Source: Mya arenaria (lineage: Eukaryota > Mollusca > Bivalvia > Myida > Myidae). Taken from it: a stretch of 64,000 bases of DNA. This document shows, one piece after another, positions 1 through 12,582 of this stretch. Numbering within the stretch: position 1 is the stretch's first letter; each line of letters opens with the position of its first letter. Both the position numbers and the translations under genes were made by a program. The notes beneath the pieces were generated by a model. It was not told the DNA's origin. It was given only the letters and a program-made list of their open reading frames with translations, and made no database searches. The stretch lies in contig NC_069133.1 of assembly GCF_026914265.1 (NCBI RefSeq), positions 33,082,817-33,146,816 of the forward strand. Direction: 5' to 3'.

Positions 1-382
1 GTCCTTGTGCAGCACCCTGTGAAGTTCTATGACCTTGTTTACAATGACAAGTGTTGTTTTATGATCTCAGATGTGCCTAATTGACACTAATTGATACCGT
101 TGATATTAATCCGTAGGAATTGATCGTCCAATCACAAGATAAGGGATTTAAAGAATTGTTTCTGAACAAGAACATGCGTTCGATTAAGTGCGACATCGAA
201 TGAAAACTGTTGTGAAGTATTCGAACATTTCGGACTTGAAAGTAGTGTGTGTACAGTGTTTGATTAAATCAACAAACATATAAATGATTGATTTCCTATT
301 AAGTGTTTATTCACGTTTTATTTTGTGTAATGTATTTTATTTTTCATACCATATGTAAACATGTTTAGTTTATTGATAAATT
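1..382. other. Non-coding, nothing recognised
   Basis: AT-rich sequence without an exon or known repeat that I can name. It should be the intron of ACADSB that leads to its last exons. Confidence 0.5.
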
Positions 383-459
383 AAAAAAGTACACGCATGT
401 AAATAAAGAAAAATCAGATACGATCTGATTTTTCTTTATTTACATGCGTGTACTTTTTT
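383..459. repeat. Perfect 37-bp inverted repeat with 3-nt loop
   Basis: Arms 383-419 and 423-459 are exact reverse complements around loop ACG. Each arm contains gtacacgcatgtaaataaag. It would form a very stable hairpin in DNA or RNA. No transcript or element boundary is evident around it. Confidence 0.95.
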
Positions 460-779
460 GTCGTCTTATCTTTTCCGCAAATATATCCTTCATAACAAAA
501 CACCGCAGAAATTGTAGGTATTGCATTAAATCAAACAATGTAATGAAATAAAATTACAACCGACTATCAAAAGCACGTGGCAGTAACCACCTCGGCCGAA
601 GTGACTATCAAATTCGCGAGGTGTTTATGTGGTATTCATCATGAGTTTTATGACGTAAAATGAGTTGATTATAACATTATAAATTATTAAGACGGAGAAA
701 GAATGAATGAAAAAGTGAAATTGCCATATGACGAATTATAAATTAAGTGGACAATTATGTCAAATAACAGAAGGTGGGT

Positions 780-900
780 GACATATAATAGGAAATTTAC
801 TTACTATGAAAACAATATGATACGAGTATCCGGATAGTATTCGAATACTTGATACGAATATCCGGATACCGATTTGGTATCCGGTTTCCATCCCTAGTGA
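780..900. repeat. Repeat rich in atccggata motifs
   Basis: Successive gagtatccggatag, gaatatccggatacc and ggtatccgg motifs end in a 'ttccatccctag' boundary, which resembles the end of a hAT-type element on the minus strand. Only one end is visible. A short related motif occurs at about 16876. Confidence 0.35.
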
Positions 901-1171
901 TTACATATTTTTTTTAAATCTTCTATGTGTGTAAATATGTTTTTAAACCTAAAATGCTTAAAAAATAGATGGTTAATTTCAAAAACATCAGTTTTTACAC
1001 AAAATCAGTCATCAAAACTAGTTTTTTTGATGAACAAGCTTTATTGTAACACTAAGGCTTGGCATCAACTTCTTCAACAAGCCCTGCTTTATAAAATCAA
1101 GAATTTGAGTAAGCCCAGTGCAAGGCTTACAGACTTTAGCTATAAGTACTTAGACTACTGCTCAACAATAC

Positions 1172-1261
1172 CTGGAAATCACAAATTCTTTTCCCAAACT
1201 GTTTCCTCTCTCTCGTGTATGGAACAGTGGCATTGAAACAACCCTCTGCAAGTCCAAGCAT
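1172..1261 (-). CDS. ACADSB: ACADSB exon: start of C-terminal helical domain
   Basis: Thirty codons from MLGLAEGCF to [11 protein letters not shown]. Acceptor atttgcag, donor CAG|GTATTG. It is the last exon before the left edge; no further ACADSB exon was seen in 1-1171, so the catalytic C-terminal exons are outside the window. Confidence 0.92.
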
Positions 1262-4200
1262 CTGCAAATAATAATTAAAAGTCAGTGTTTTTATCACCAT
1301 CTGGTGAATGGGACCAGAAGCCATGATAACTGACAGTCTCAAGTCCAAGTCTATAGAGTCAGATTCAGAAAAGCACTTTTATTAAATTAAGAATCATCTT
1401 TATTCCATTTGTTGTACAAAAATAAATATGAATAATTTTACAATTACACAATAACATTTCATCATTAAATCAAATCCAGAAAGAAAGTAATAATAAAATG
1501 AAATTAAAATGAAATTATGCAGTTAAATTTCCACTTGAGTCTGACTTGAGACTTCAAACTGTTTATAAACATGATACACAATATACTTGTTTTGTTCAAG
1601 CTAGAAAATGGCACAATATTGCTTGCTACATGTACCTTATAGTGGAATGATGATCTAGCCCCAGTTTTGTGAAAATACCTAAGCAATTACTCAATAACTA
1701 ACACAACTCATTTTACCACTTTACAGCCCCAGCATGGTTCAAAACATGAAATGTTTTTACTCTGTTAGAATCATATTCCTCTCATAAATATTGATATAGA
1801 TATACATAAAAAAGAAAAGATAATTGACTCAACTGTTGTATTGCATGTTAATGACGCTATTATAAACAAGGCCTAAAAAATGGTAGTTCAGGGTAACATC
1901 CCCAAAATGACTATGTTGGGTAGATATGGATTTATAAAAAAAATCGAATATACCTGATGTCAATCATTATCTTGCAAAAAGCGCTATTTCTTGCAAATGT
2001 CATTCATATATTGCCGATGCTATTGAAACTTGTCCTGTCAAAAATTAATGACAGTTTATGTTTGAAAAAAATTATGTTTATGGTGGAAGACCCCGTGTAG
2101 TTTGTTTTAAAATTAATATTAGGTGGGTTCGCTCCCCACTAAAACCAACATACTTCTTTATACTATAATTGTATTTTTTCTTCAATTTCGACACAATAGA
2201 GTTAAGTCATGATAAAATTAGTACTTCCAGATGCTTTATCAGGAAAACCAATTTTTGGTCCAAAAACATAAGCGAGTCTCTTGAAATAGAGTACTCAGTT
2301 AAGTAAAAAATTGGTGAAAGCATTCTCATTCATATGATCAAACTTTATTGAAATTAATACAGTTGTGCACAATACCTGTGCACCAATGCCGATCCTGCCC
2401 TCGTTCAGCACTTCAATACAGTATTTATATCCCTTGCCAAACTCTCCGAGGATGTTTGTTTCTGGTACCCGCACATTCTCGAGGTGAATGGGACATGTGC
2501 TTGAGGCCCGTATACCGAGTTTATCCTCTTTTTTCCCAACTGTAAGGCCCTCTGTGTCACGGTCAACAATGAAACAAGTGATACCCTTGTAGCCCTGCAA
2601 AGATTTTTACAACAGCTATTTTCCATAAATTGATTGCCTGCATACTTATTAATTTCAGTTATTTGTACATGTATCTGTATCATTTCTTTCCCTGTATACT
2701 AAACACAGTATATTAAGAGATTTTACCTGATTTTTTTACTTTATTCAACAGAATATCTATCCGAGCATTTAACTGTGGTATAATTACCTGTAATTGTCTT
2801 ATTTCTATATGTTTGTCCATAATGGTTCTTTTTGGCCGGTGGCCTTTGTCAAATAAATGACTTGAATTTGAATTGAATTGGTAAAATTGGGTATGTACCC
2901 GATACAGCAATTTTTAAATATCCATTATCTGCTTGCATCAAAAATTTAATTGGCATGAGCAGCCAATTGTTCAGAACTGGTCAACTCTTAGGTTTGGTCT
3001 GGTCAAACTTATCCAGCATGTTTGTTGAGTGGTCAATACTTATCCCATAATTAAAATTAACCAATCAAAGCTTGACAAAACATAAAATTTGTGTTACAAA
3101 TTGACAAATTCAGTTTTATACAATTGACCAGTAATAAATAATGATTAAATTCATAGACTCAAGAAGATTATTGGCCAAAAGTCTCATTGAAGAAGCACAG
3201 TTTAGAATTATACATATGCATCAAATCTGCTTTGTTGTTTTAAAACCTGCAGCTGATACTATTGATGGAAAAAACACATTTTTTCGAAATTGACTTACTA
3301 AATAATTTGATCTCACCTCAATAATACCATATCACAAACTTTGTAATGAAAGACATGATTGATACAAATTTAGATACTGTTAGAAGTTTTAGATCAATTT
3401 AAGCTTGGTTTTAATGAAATAAAAAATTAAAATGTTTTCTAAATAAAACTGATTTCATATTTTATAATTTTCTGCATCACTTCCTTACTTACTGCAGTAG
3501 GCTGGGCATTTGCAAACACAAAGAATGCCCCGGCGTGTTCAGCGTTTGTGATCCAGAGTTTCGTGCCATTCAGGATATAGTGGTCGCCCTGTTTGACAGC
3601 TGATGTCTTCATGGCAAAGGCATCTGTACCTGAATCTGCCTCAGACAGGCAGAAACTGGTCATCTGGAAATATTGATGTATACTTCAAAGACAAACTGTA
3701 GAAACTGAAATCAATTTTCAATTGTCATTTCGACTACATACCTGTACTTTTATCAAACTTCCCCAAATAAAACCACATTAGCTGCATTATTGTAGTAATC
3801 AAATGTTTTCACAATTTCAAAGTTATTTACCAATAGTTCCTAAAAATAAATTAAAGAAGGAGGTAAAATTGGCATTAGGGTTCGATCTCAGATGATTTCA
3901 TTGCAAAATGAGGTCTTAACTGCTGGACCACAGAGGCAACAATATATAACAACCGTTATGGTTCACTTCAAACACATTTCTTGATCTTATTCAAATTTGA
4001 CAACATTGCAGCGAAAAGTGTCAACATTCAAATATTAATACTTTACGGGTTAAGCAAATATGCTTTTAAACAAAGTTATCTTTTTGTTGACCCTTCAGCA
4101 AGAGACACAGCGTGCATAAACAACAATGTAGGATATTCAGTTAATCTTAGCATTACTTAAACATCAGCTTGCAGAATTATTTGTTTCCTGCTTGCAGGCC

Positions 4201-7200
4201 AAAACGTGGGTACATGAAATATATCATGCATCATTTTGTTGATAAGAGTGACCCAATGTGGTTACCACTTATGAAACAAGAACGGCAAGGAGGGAAAACA
4301 AACTCAATTTTTTTGTGGTCAAAATAGGGGCAGCACTCTGTAATTATCACAAAAACAGTTATGGGCTTTATTGTACAGATGTACAGAGACAGCGCGCTCG
4401 ACTATTCCGCCGCTTTTCAGTGTATGGATTGAAAAGTTTTGGCGAAACATGCATGGATCACTGTTAGATTAGATTTCAATACAATACATGATGTGCTGAG
4501 ATATTTACATAAATTGAATGGAAAATATTAGAGGTGGTACGCAAACTTTAACATAAATTCTAAGTCGAAAAACGGGCATAATTTTGTCAAAATGCTTGAC
4601 AGAGTTACCTCCTCCTGTGTACAGGTTGGGGGCATATTGGTGGACAAGCGTGCAAATGTTTCAAAGCCAGATGTCAATGGACTTCAAAATATTTGAGGTG
4701 GTTTGCAAACTATAATGTAAATTCTGAGTAGAAACAGGGGCATAATTTTGTCAAAATGCTTGATAGAGTTACCTCCTCCTGTGTACAGACTGGGGGCATG
4801 ATGGTGAACAAGTGTGCAAAGTTTCAAAGCCAGATGTCAATGGACTTTGAAAGTATTTGAGGTGGTACGCAAACTTTAACATAAATTGTAAGTTGAAAAA
4901 GGGGCATAGTTTTGTCAAAATGCTTGATATAGTTACCTCCTCCTGTGCACAGGTTGGGGGCATAATGATGGACAAGCGTGCAAATGTTTCAAAGCCAGAT
5001 GCCATTGGACTTCGAAAATATTGGAGGTGGTTTGCAAACTTTAACGTAAATTCTGAGTAGAAAAAGGGGCATAATTTTGTCAAAATGCTTGATAGAGTTA
5101 CCTCCTCCTGTGTACAGGCTGGGGGTATGATGGTGAACAAGTGTGCAAAGTTTCAAAGCCAGATGTCAATGAACTTTGGGAGTATTTGAGGTGGTATGCA
5201 AACTTTTAAGATTAATTGTAAGTTAAAAAGGGGCATAGTTTTGTCAAAATGATTGACAGAGTTACCTCCTTCAGTGCACACTGTGCACAGGTTGGGGGCA
5301 TGATGGTGAACAAGCGTGCAAAGTGTCAAAGCCAGATGTCAATGGACTTTGAATATAGTTGAGGTGGTACGCAAACTTTAACGTAAATTCTAAGTCGAAA
5401 AAGGGGTATAATTTGGTCAAAATGCTTGATAGAGTTACCTCCTCCTCTGTATAGGGTGGGGGAATGATGGTGAACAAGTGTGCAAAGTTTCAAAGCCAGA
5501 TGTCAATGAACTTTGAAAATATTTGAGGTGGTATGCAAACTTTAACATAAATTGTAAGTAGAAAAAGGGACATAATTTTGTCAAAATGCTTGATAGAGTT
5601 ACCTCCTCCTGTGTACAGGTTGGGGGCATGTTGGTGAACAAGTGTGCAAAGTTTCAAAGCCAGATGTCAATGGACTTTGAAAATATTTGAGGTGGTATGC
5701 AAACTTTAACGTAAATTCTAAGTCGAAAAAGGGGTATAATTTTGTCAAAATGCTTGATAGAGTTACCTCCTCCTCTGTATAGGGTGGGGGCATGATGGTG
5801 AACAAGTGTGCAAATGTTTCAAAGCCAGATGTCAATGAACTTTGAAAATATTTGAGGTGGTATGCAAACTTTAACATAAATTGTAAGTAGAAAAAGGGGC
5901 ATAATTTTGTCAAAATGCTTGATAGAGTTACCTCCTCCTGTGTACAGGTTGGGGGCATATTGGTGAACAAGCGTGCAAAGTTTCAAAGCCAGATGTCAAT
6001 GGACTTTGAAAATATTTGAGGTGGTACGCAAACTTTAACGTAAATTCTAAGTCGAAAAAGGGATATAATTTTGTCAAAATGCTTGATAGAGTTACCTCCT
6101 CCTCTGTATAGGGTGGGAGCATGATGGTGAACAAGTGTGAAAAGTTTCAAAGCCATAGGTCAATGGACTTTGAATATATTTGAGGTGGTACACAAACTTT
6201 AACATAAGTGGTTACACCTACGCCGACGCTCGGGTGAGTAGGATAGCTCTCCTTATTCTTCGAATAGTCGAGCTAAAAATTAAATTCTATTACAAACCAT
6301 GAATTGGAGTAAAACCACCTTCTCATTACCTAGGTTGTTCAGAAAAGAATATATTGAATCCAAGTCCATGTGCATTTGTTTGTATTGGGTTATCATGTGA
6401 CTTGCAATCCTCTCCATTGGTTTAACCAATATGAATACTTATATCAGGATGGTTCAATGTTATGTCAATTCTATTACAAACCATATCCGTAGCCATCCGT
6501 GGCAGATATTTATTTTTCTGTTCCTGTGTTCCCAATTTCCTCATCAGAGTAACAAGCAGTGTATTGTGTACATCAATCATCACGCTCACTGAAGGATCTA
6601 CTTTCGCCAGCTCTTCTATAACCAAGTTTGCAACAAAGAAAGTGGAATTCGACCCTCCGTATTCTGATTCAATCTCAATTCCAAAAAGCTGAAATAGAAA
6701 AATTACAAATGTCTCAAAATGGAAAGCAATTAAGCTCATTTTAATATAATAAAGCATTTTGTACCATTCCGATTTTATGAATAGCATTGATTTCTTTAAC
6801 AGGAGTAGTACTGCGGACCGTCAATTTGTTACAATGGCTAAAAAATGAGTGCTCAGTACTGAAACAGACAGATCTTTTTCTGATTTTTGTGAGCCAGCGT
6901 GTTTGTGTGTGCATCTGTGTTTTGTAATTATGTCTGCTTGTTTGGATTGCTATTGTGTTTTTTTAATGAAGACCATATTGTAAAAAAGTTACATTACACA
7001 GCTCAATAAATATAGTTAGAATTATTATCATCATTATTATTATTAATATTTATTAATATATTATTATTTATTTAATATTTGTATTATAATTATCCTTTTT
7101 GTAATAGAGTAACGTCAGCTTTGCCCAAAACACTTGATTGATTTATTTAACATCATTCAAGAGAAGAAATCATAAAATTGAAATTCAATAAATCAGCAGA

Positions 7201-9125
7201 AAATATATTACAGTTACTATTTTCAGGGCCTTTTTACCCTTTTTTGCTGTAGCCAATAACTGGCTTCTTTCCCACGGGTAAGACCCTGTTTTTTCCCATT
7301 TTCTAAGGAAATCTCAGAAAAATCCCAGAATCCCAGGATTCATACCAAAAAAAGTTTGAAAAAGTAAATTTTGGATTCCCCCCCCCCAAAAAAATAAAAA
7401 AAATACATGTTAATTTACCACATAATAGGGCTTGGGTGTCTTCCCCATTACTGGTTAAAAGGCCCTGATCTTAGTATTGCTAAGCGGCATGTAAAGGGCT
7501 GAGCCCTGAATGTGCTCAGACAAATTACTGTACCCCATTTTCAAACAACACATCAATAACAGACTGATCCATTTTGCTCTCTGCGTCCATCTGTCTAACA
7601 AGGGGAAGAATCTTCTCGACAGCCAGTTTTGCCACTGAAATACATGTAGTATGAAAGAGTTAAGATCATCATAACAATTTATATGTATATACATGTAAAT
7701 ATATATGTCAGAGCTAGCCTCCACTCCCTTTGCATACTGCATACTTCTTTAATTTAATGAATAAATTATATCTGAATCCTGCATAAAAATAGTTTTTAAC
7801 AAATTGGATAGTCTGCATAATGAGAACATGCAACGTCCATTTTCAGATCTTGTGTAATGCATTAAAAAGATGTACATTTCATCACCCACAAATACATATA
7901 TGGTAGTTTCAATACCTTATTACATGACAAAGATTTTGGTGAATTAAATGGAAAAGACACTCTCCATGTTGTTTGAATGAGTCTCCTATGGATCTTTATG
8001 CTTTAAGCCCAATAACCCCTTCTCCCTTAGCTTATCCAACCTGAAGAGAACTCCAACTGAACCTTCTTTCAATTAAACATTGTAATAGAGAAACAAAAAG
8101 TAGAAATATAGGCATATCTTTATTCAACACTTGGAGCCCCTTGGTTCTTTTAACTGACTCAGACTGGTGTAAAGCATGATACACAGCCCAGGAAAAAATA
8201 TTCTGGGTTTTAACTATGCTTAGTACCACCATCAAATGTCGCATGGGAGATAAGTAGTCTAAAATATTAGACGTGTTATACGGGATTCTTCCAATCCCTA
8301 ACGTCTAAACGGGAATGTGCAAAAAACGGGGGTGTTTTAAAAATATTGAAATTGTTTTAAGTGAACTATTTTATGGTTGAAATTGATCATAAAGAGTTAT
8401 ATTCATATTTTACCATGTAAGTGAAATGATATTTTGCATTAAATGCATTAAAACAAGTTGTTTACCTTTCCAATAAAACGAAAGTTGACTGACACAGAAA
8501 ACAATTATGCGAAGGGGAACAACTCGATACAATCGTAATAACTCGGCCTCCTCCGACAAAGCTTCGAGATAGAACTCGTTATACAATTGTAACAACTCGG
8601 CCATGGCCGAAATGTTCCGAGCGCTTTTAAAACCGTGCCCTGAAGCCTTGCAGGTGCCCTTCATGTATATATCGTTATGTTTTGACAGAATGAAATGAAG
8701 AAAAGCCGTCAAACTCATAATTATAAGTTGGATATTTATTTCTTGTGTACAGAACTAATATAAAATAACATTATCTGGTAATATTTCTTGTTTTTATGTA
8801 CATGAAAGATTTGCCATATCAAAAATCTAAAAAAAATCCGTCAATGTACAATTATTTGGACTAGGGAGATAAGGTACCATTTATCACATCTTCCGTTTCA
8901 TGGCTGGTTATTAAACCCATGACTCTAAGGGAGTAAAAGCACATCCCTACCAGAGTCTTTCATCATCTGTTCATCCTCTGACAATAAGTCAACTGGAGGC
9001 TGTAACAACTGAGGGTGGCCGATGTGTAGATCTGCCGCAGCTGAGCCAAGACATCGAATATTTGCAGTTCGGACATGTCTATTATTTAGAGCTGACCTCA
9101 AAAAGCTTCTGCTGCGCCATAGTGA
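1172..9125 (-). CDS. ACADSB: Short/branched-chain specific acyl-CoA dehydrogenase, mitochondrial (partial gene, six exons)
   Basis: FAD flavoenzyme that oxidises 2-methylbutyryl-CoA and related short-branched acyl-CoAs in the mitochondrial matrix (isoleucine catabolism), passing electrons to ETF. Exons in transcript order: 9125-8951, 7634-7534, 6688-6482, 3663-3493, 2594-2376, 1261-1172. All have GT-AG borders and the phases join without a break, giving 321 codons that align colinearly with the vertebrate protein (about 430 aa). Visible hallmarks are the FAD-binding signature [49 protein letters not shown] and [19 protein letters not shown]. The first exon seen is Arg-rich without acids, as expected for a transit peptide. 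The starting ATG exon lies upstream and was not found. About 100 C-terminal residues, including the YEG region that carries the catalytic Glu in this family, lie beyond base 1. Introns carry repeats, the largest being the array at 4.5-6.2 kb. Identity is very likely; another acyl-CoA dehydrogenase is less likely because the best remembered match throughout is ACADSB. Confidence 0.93.
2376..2594 (-). CDS. ACADSB: ACADSB exon: middle beta domain
   Basis: Seventy-three codons from [17 protein letters not shown] through [20 protein letters not shown] to [10 protein letters not shown]. Acceptor tttgcag, donor CAG|GTATTG, phase 0 at both ends. Confidence 0.94.
3493..3663 (-). CDS. ACADSB: ACADSB exon: FAD-binding signature
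   Basis: Fifty-seven codons, [12 protein letters not shown]...FANAQPTA. It holds the acyl-CoA dehydrogenase signature 1 region ([10 protein letters not shown]) and the WITNAEHAG strand beside the flavin. Donor GCA|GTAAGT, acceptor tttccag. Confidence 0.94.
3860..3942 (-). mobile_element. tRNA-like SINE head, remnant
   Basis: On the minus strand, gttgcctctgtggtccagca looks like a tRNA 5' half with box A, and gagatcgaaccct like box B. It lacks a proper acceptor stem, so it is a SINE remnant in an ACADSB intron, not a tRNA gene. Confidence 0.45.
4290..6285 (+). mobile_element. Pearl-like element with about ten 164-bp core repeats
   Basis: A left unique part (about 4290-4520) precedes roughly ten tandem units of about 164 bp (4520-6208) marked by gtcaaaatgcttgatagagt at about 4590, 4755, 4918, 5083, 5245, 5423, 5586, 5750, 5914 and 6078. 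A right end (6209-6285) follows with ctccttattcttcgaatagt. Bivalve pearl elements, regarded as Helitron-like, have this layout of core repeats of about 160 bp. It lies in an ACADSB intron. Minus-strand ORFs inside arise from the periodicity. Confidence 0.7.
6482..6688 (-). CDS. ACADSB: ACADSB exon: N-terminal domain
   Basis: Sixty-nine codons from [12 protein letters not shown] through [20 protein letters not shown] to [18 protein letters not shown]. Acceptor atttcag, donor ATG|GTTTGT. Phase 0 at both ends. The spacing to the next exon reproduces the family length exactly. Confidence 0.92.
7018..7085. repeat. AT-rich (ATT)n-like low complexity
   Basis: Run of atcattattattattaatatttattaat type sequence; ordinary low complexity in an ACADSB intron. 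Confidence 0.7.
7222..7470. mobile_element. Small MITE-like element with terminal inverted repeats
   Basis: Left end cagggcctttttaccc and right end (reverse complement) cagggccttttaacca match over 14 of 16 bases, about 245 bp apart. No matching target duplication was found. Interior is non-coding. Inside an ACADSB intron. Confidence 0.5.
7534..7634 (-). CDS. ACADSB: ACADSB exon: N-terminal helical domain
   Basis: Acceptor tatttcag; reads [20 protein letters not shown]...VLFENG. The donor is taken at GGG|GTACAG because that gives ENG-LFGIE, which matches the family without a gap. A donor three codons or fewer downstream would add residues. Confidence 0.88.
8250..8870 (+). repeat. Dispersed repeat copy A
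   Basis: Begins gtctaaaatattagacgtgt and ends near gtcaatgtacaattatttgg. Parts recur inverted at 16305-16645 and at 22440-22615, so it is a moderately diverged interspersed family of at least about 600 bp. In an ACADSB intron. Confidence 0.6.
8951..9125 (-). CDS. ACADSB: ACADSB exon: transit peptide end and start of mature N-terminus
   Basis: Acceptor gttttttcag precedes base 9125 and donor GTAGGG follows base 8951. Reads [20 protein letters not shown] at the start, a basic amphipathic stretch fitting a mitochondrial presequence, and ends [12 protein letters not shown] plus one base of a split Val codon. An ATG at about 9117 is out of this frame, so the true start is in an earlier exon. A donor for that exon was not identified in 9.1-12.5 kb. 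Confidence 0.85.
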
Positions 9126-12100
9126 CTGAAAAAACGTTATCTTAGACCATTAATGCAGCCAAAAAAACATATATATGTATCATTTAACACTGTTATGTAA
9201 ACAAAATTATCTCATTGAAATATGATTAAAATTTATATCTACGCGAAGAGAGTAAGAAAAAACTTAAGAGCGACACTTATTGGAGAATAGAATATGTTTT
9301 TCGATAACTGACAACGAATCGTGAACAAATACAGCGACAAAAAGTAAATTCACCCTCAATGTTTTGGATGACATTCTGACAGTGGAGTGATAGTTTCCGT
9401 TGTAAAAACTGCAAAATAGGTTACATAACACTATACCAAAATCAAGCTGTACTGAGGGTTACACACCACTAACTCTCACCAAAACTTCCAAGACAGTATA
9501 AGTTTTGAACATCTTTTATATTGGCGTATTATCATAAAACAAATTCTTGTTTTCTATTAAAATTTATTGAGTTTATTTGCATATCTTTGAAGTACCAAAT
9601 CTGATTCGGAGCGAGATGAAGATAATCTGATTCAGAATGTCCCTTCAAAGTAATACTGATATCAATAAAGCATGAGATGGTCACAGCATCTTTAAACCAT
9701 TTTGTTTATATTTTTATGACTTTTAACTTAAAATCCGTTTTTGAGTAAGCAGAGTTTATCAAAACAAGGACTGCACTTGTGTGCATCAGGATTTGCTGGT
9801 ATCCCCAACAAGAACCTATTTTATTCCTTTGAAAAAAAAAATGGTCAGAGGGCAGGCCGACATTTATACCGCTTGACCAAGTTATCGGCTTAACTGGCAT
9901 ACTATTTTATTTTCAACATAATTGAAATTGTTACCAAAAGTTATTGAGGGTATTTTTTAAATGTGGTTTTGGTATAAATTGGTATCATATAATCGACCTT
10001 CATTTAAAACAACAAGAGGCCCATAAGGACCTAGGTCTTCAGGCATGGCTCTTTTTCACTTTCAATCCAGAGTATATATGTATATGGGTAAAGGCAACAT
10101 TCTTATAGTTCACTTGGATAGTTTCGTGTTTCGTTTTGTTGAAAACGATGGGTGTTAAACATGTGAGGACAGAAATTGTAGTAAGCAGATCAGTTGGATG
10201 AATTTTTGATATATGTGCAAGTGACAGTAGTTCATATCCAAAGCAGGTACATACATGTGTTTAAAAGGGACTCGTTAATGTTTTAAGACTTAAAGTAAGT
10301 TTTCCTGGTAATGCATCTGAAAACACTTAGTTTATCATTATTTTATTCTATGATACCACAGTTGCAGAAAAAAGATACTTTGGATTTAGTGGGCTGCTTA
10401 CCCTTGCCAGTAAGGTCAGGAAAAAATTGTAACCGACACCTAAACCACTAGGCCACAAGGACATACACAACAGTTCATGGACCTTTAAAGAATACAATGA
10501 TTACATCAGGTGATAGTGTCAATCCTGTTAGTAACAACATCTAAATTTGTGGTCTTCAAAAACAATATTTGAACAAATATCAACAATAGTTGAAGGGTTC
10601 CAACTGTCAGTATCTTAGTTTTAACAATCCTTATGTTTTGCCACACTTGATTTCTTAATACATTTTTTTTCTTAAAAAGTGCATTTACAAACCATGAGTG
10701 AATGGGTTTAAAGCTGCACTCTCACAGATTGATTGTTTTGACAACTTTTTTTTATTTATTTTTTTGTCTTGAAATGGGCCAATTTTTGCATAAATGTCTG
10801 AAAACCAATGATATTAGTCTGCAAAATCGCAGATTGCAGTTTTCATATTTGCATTTGAAAATTGATGTTTCAGACTAAAAGTGTAACTAAATGAATTTTT
10901 CCGCAGTTTACCAAACAATTGTAAACTGTCCTATTGTGAGTTATCTTATATGACATTTTTCCTTTATATATTTATGTAACTCAGGGTGGGGCCAATTTTG
11001 AACCCAGGGTCCTGATTTGGAAAAAAATTGGTAGAAAACTATTAGACAATGCTACACACCAAATATCTAAGCTTCATATTTGTTTTCAAAACTTTTGTAT
11101 TCCTTCTCTAAAAAGAGCATTTTTTTGTAATTCAAAGGCCATAATCCAGTCATGCATGTGCAGATCTGGCTGGTTTTCGTAAAAAAACTGAGCTCTCATA
11201 GATATCAACAAGTTACTGCTTGTACAAACAGACGACGAACACTGCATCACATAAGCTCTTCTGGCCTTTGGCCAGTAGAGCTAAAAAAAATGAAGGACAT
11301 TAAAAATTACAATATGCAATTCACCAATTTATTTATAACAAATCATAATTTTTCATCGTACAGGGTCTGGGTGAAATTCATATGTTATCACATCTTTACA
11401 AAAAAAAATGTATGTACAGAGTTGGCTATTGTCAACAACTTTTACATCAGCATAGCAGTTTCCTCGCTTGATTTGGATTGAAATCATGAGAAGAATGGAA
11501 ATGAAATAAGTTTACATGAATCAATAAAAGATGTATCATAGTATTAGGGTTCAGCTAGAGTTAAAGGAGGGGGGCTGCACCTTTCCGTTTTGGGGTATCA
11601 CCCATCTGCCCTCATGTAGACCAGCATATGCAGCCTTCTGCCTTTTAAGAATTGAATGTTTTAGATCAGATATGTTTTAAAAGCTATTCAGGATTGTAAA
11701 CACATACAAACTTAATATATCTGACAATTAAACACATTTCAAATATTCTTGGTCAAATTTATAATATTTGAGTAATTCCCAGCTTAATCTAATATTAAAG
11801 CTTTTTTCACCCTTAGCACCCTGTCACCTGCCCATTTGAAAACCTGGCTAAACCCCAGATAGTACACAACATATACAGTGCATTTTAATAAAATTTGAAA
11901 ATATAGTATTTGGTCTGGGAATAACTCCAATGTATTACATAGAAATGCCAAACTTACAGAAAAAGGGTAGAACAGTACTTTGATGGCTTTGAAAATCAAT
12001 ATATGCAATTATATTTTTTTAAATGCAAAAAATAGTGAATACAGACGATTGCATTCTCGATGACAGTGTTTTTATGTATTTTTTAAGAAAATCTCCATAA

Positions 12101-12582
12101 TTCAAGAACACAATTTCTTGACAAATTAATGATAGACTGTTTCCAAGTAGTGTATCCGTAAAAGCATGAATAACTTGTCATATAACCTGTTACTTCAAAG
12201 AACAAAATGACTTTTGTACATGACTAGATTTTGTTTTAATCAGGACAAAAACTAAACATTCATATAGCCGATTCCAAAAAAACAACAGTATCACATTCAG
12301 CGAAACCCAACTATGATTATGCACTTGGGCCATACTTCTGAAGTTCTCATTACAACATTCAAGTGATGCGGGAGAATTTCAGTACAATAAATGAGTGTCG
12401 AAAGTCTGGAATCTAAAGATGAAAGTAGCCACAATCAAAGTGTTCTTACACCAAAAATAATCTTATGAATTTAATAATAATTATATGATGGGTAATGTTG
12501 GTTTGACTATTTCATTCGAAGCATATAAGTTATCACTATCCATTAAGCTGGAAGTTAAACATTAATCTGTTTGATTTTCATT
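9126..12582. other. ACADSB upstream / RNF145-like downstream interval
   Basis: The ACADSB start exon should lie here or beyond, but no convincing one was found. Repeats seen: 'caacaagaggcccataaggac' at 10010, a tRNA-like SINE remnant on the minus strand near 10380-10465 (cttgtggcctagtggtttag), the element at 10715-10930, and an uncharacterised repeat at 10975-11290 ending 'ggcctttggccagtagagct'. The 3' UTR of the RNF145-like gene should occupy the right end. Confidence 0.5.
10715..10930 (+). mobile_element. 'aaagctgcactctcacaga' dispersed element
   Basis: Starts aaagctgcactctcacagat, then gacaacttttttttatttat and tgtcttgaaatgggccaat. A short second copy with the same start is at 48922-48985. 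It is a family I associate with bivalve genomes; no coding potential. Confidence 0.55.

Noticed and set aside
925..1236. 103-codon plus-strand ORF
   Set aside because: Overlaps the ACADSB exon at 1172-1261 on the other strand and has no recognisable content.
4769..6134. Series of minus-strand ORFs (68-123 codons) with repeated peptide [18 protein letters not shown]
   Set aside because: They follow the 164-bp repeat period of a non-coding pearl-like array; no splice context or family match.
9110..9119. ATG in good context near the start of the first ACADSB exon seen
   Set aside because: It is out of the ACADSB frame and meets stops after 12 codons; the true start must be in an upstream exon.
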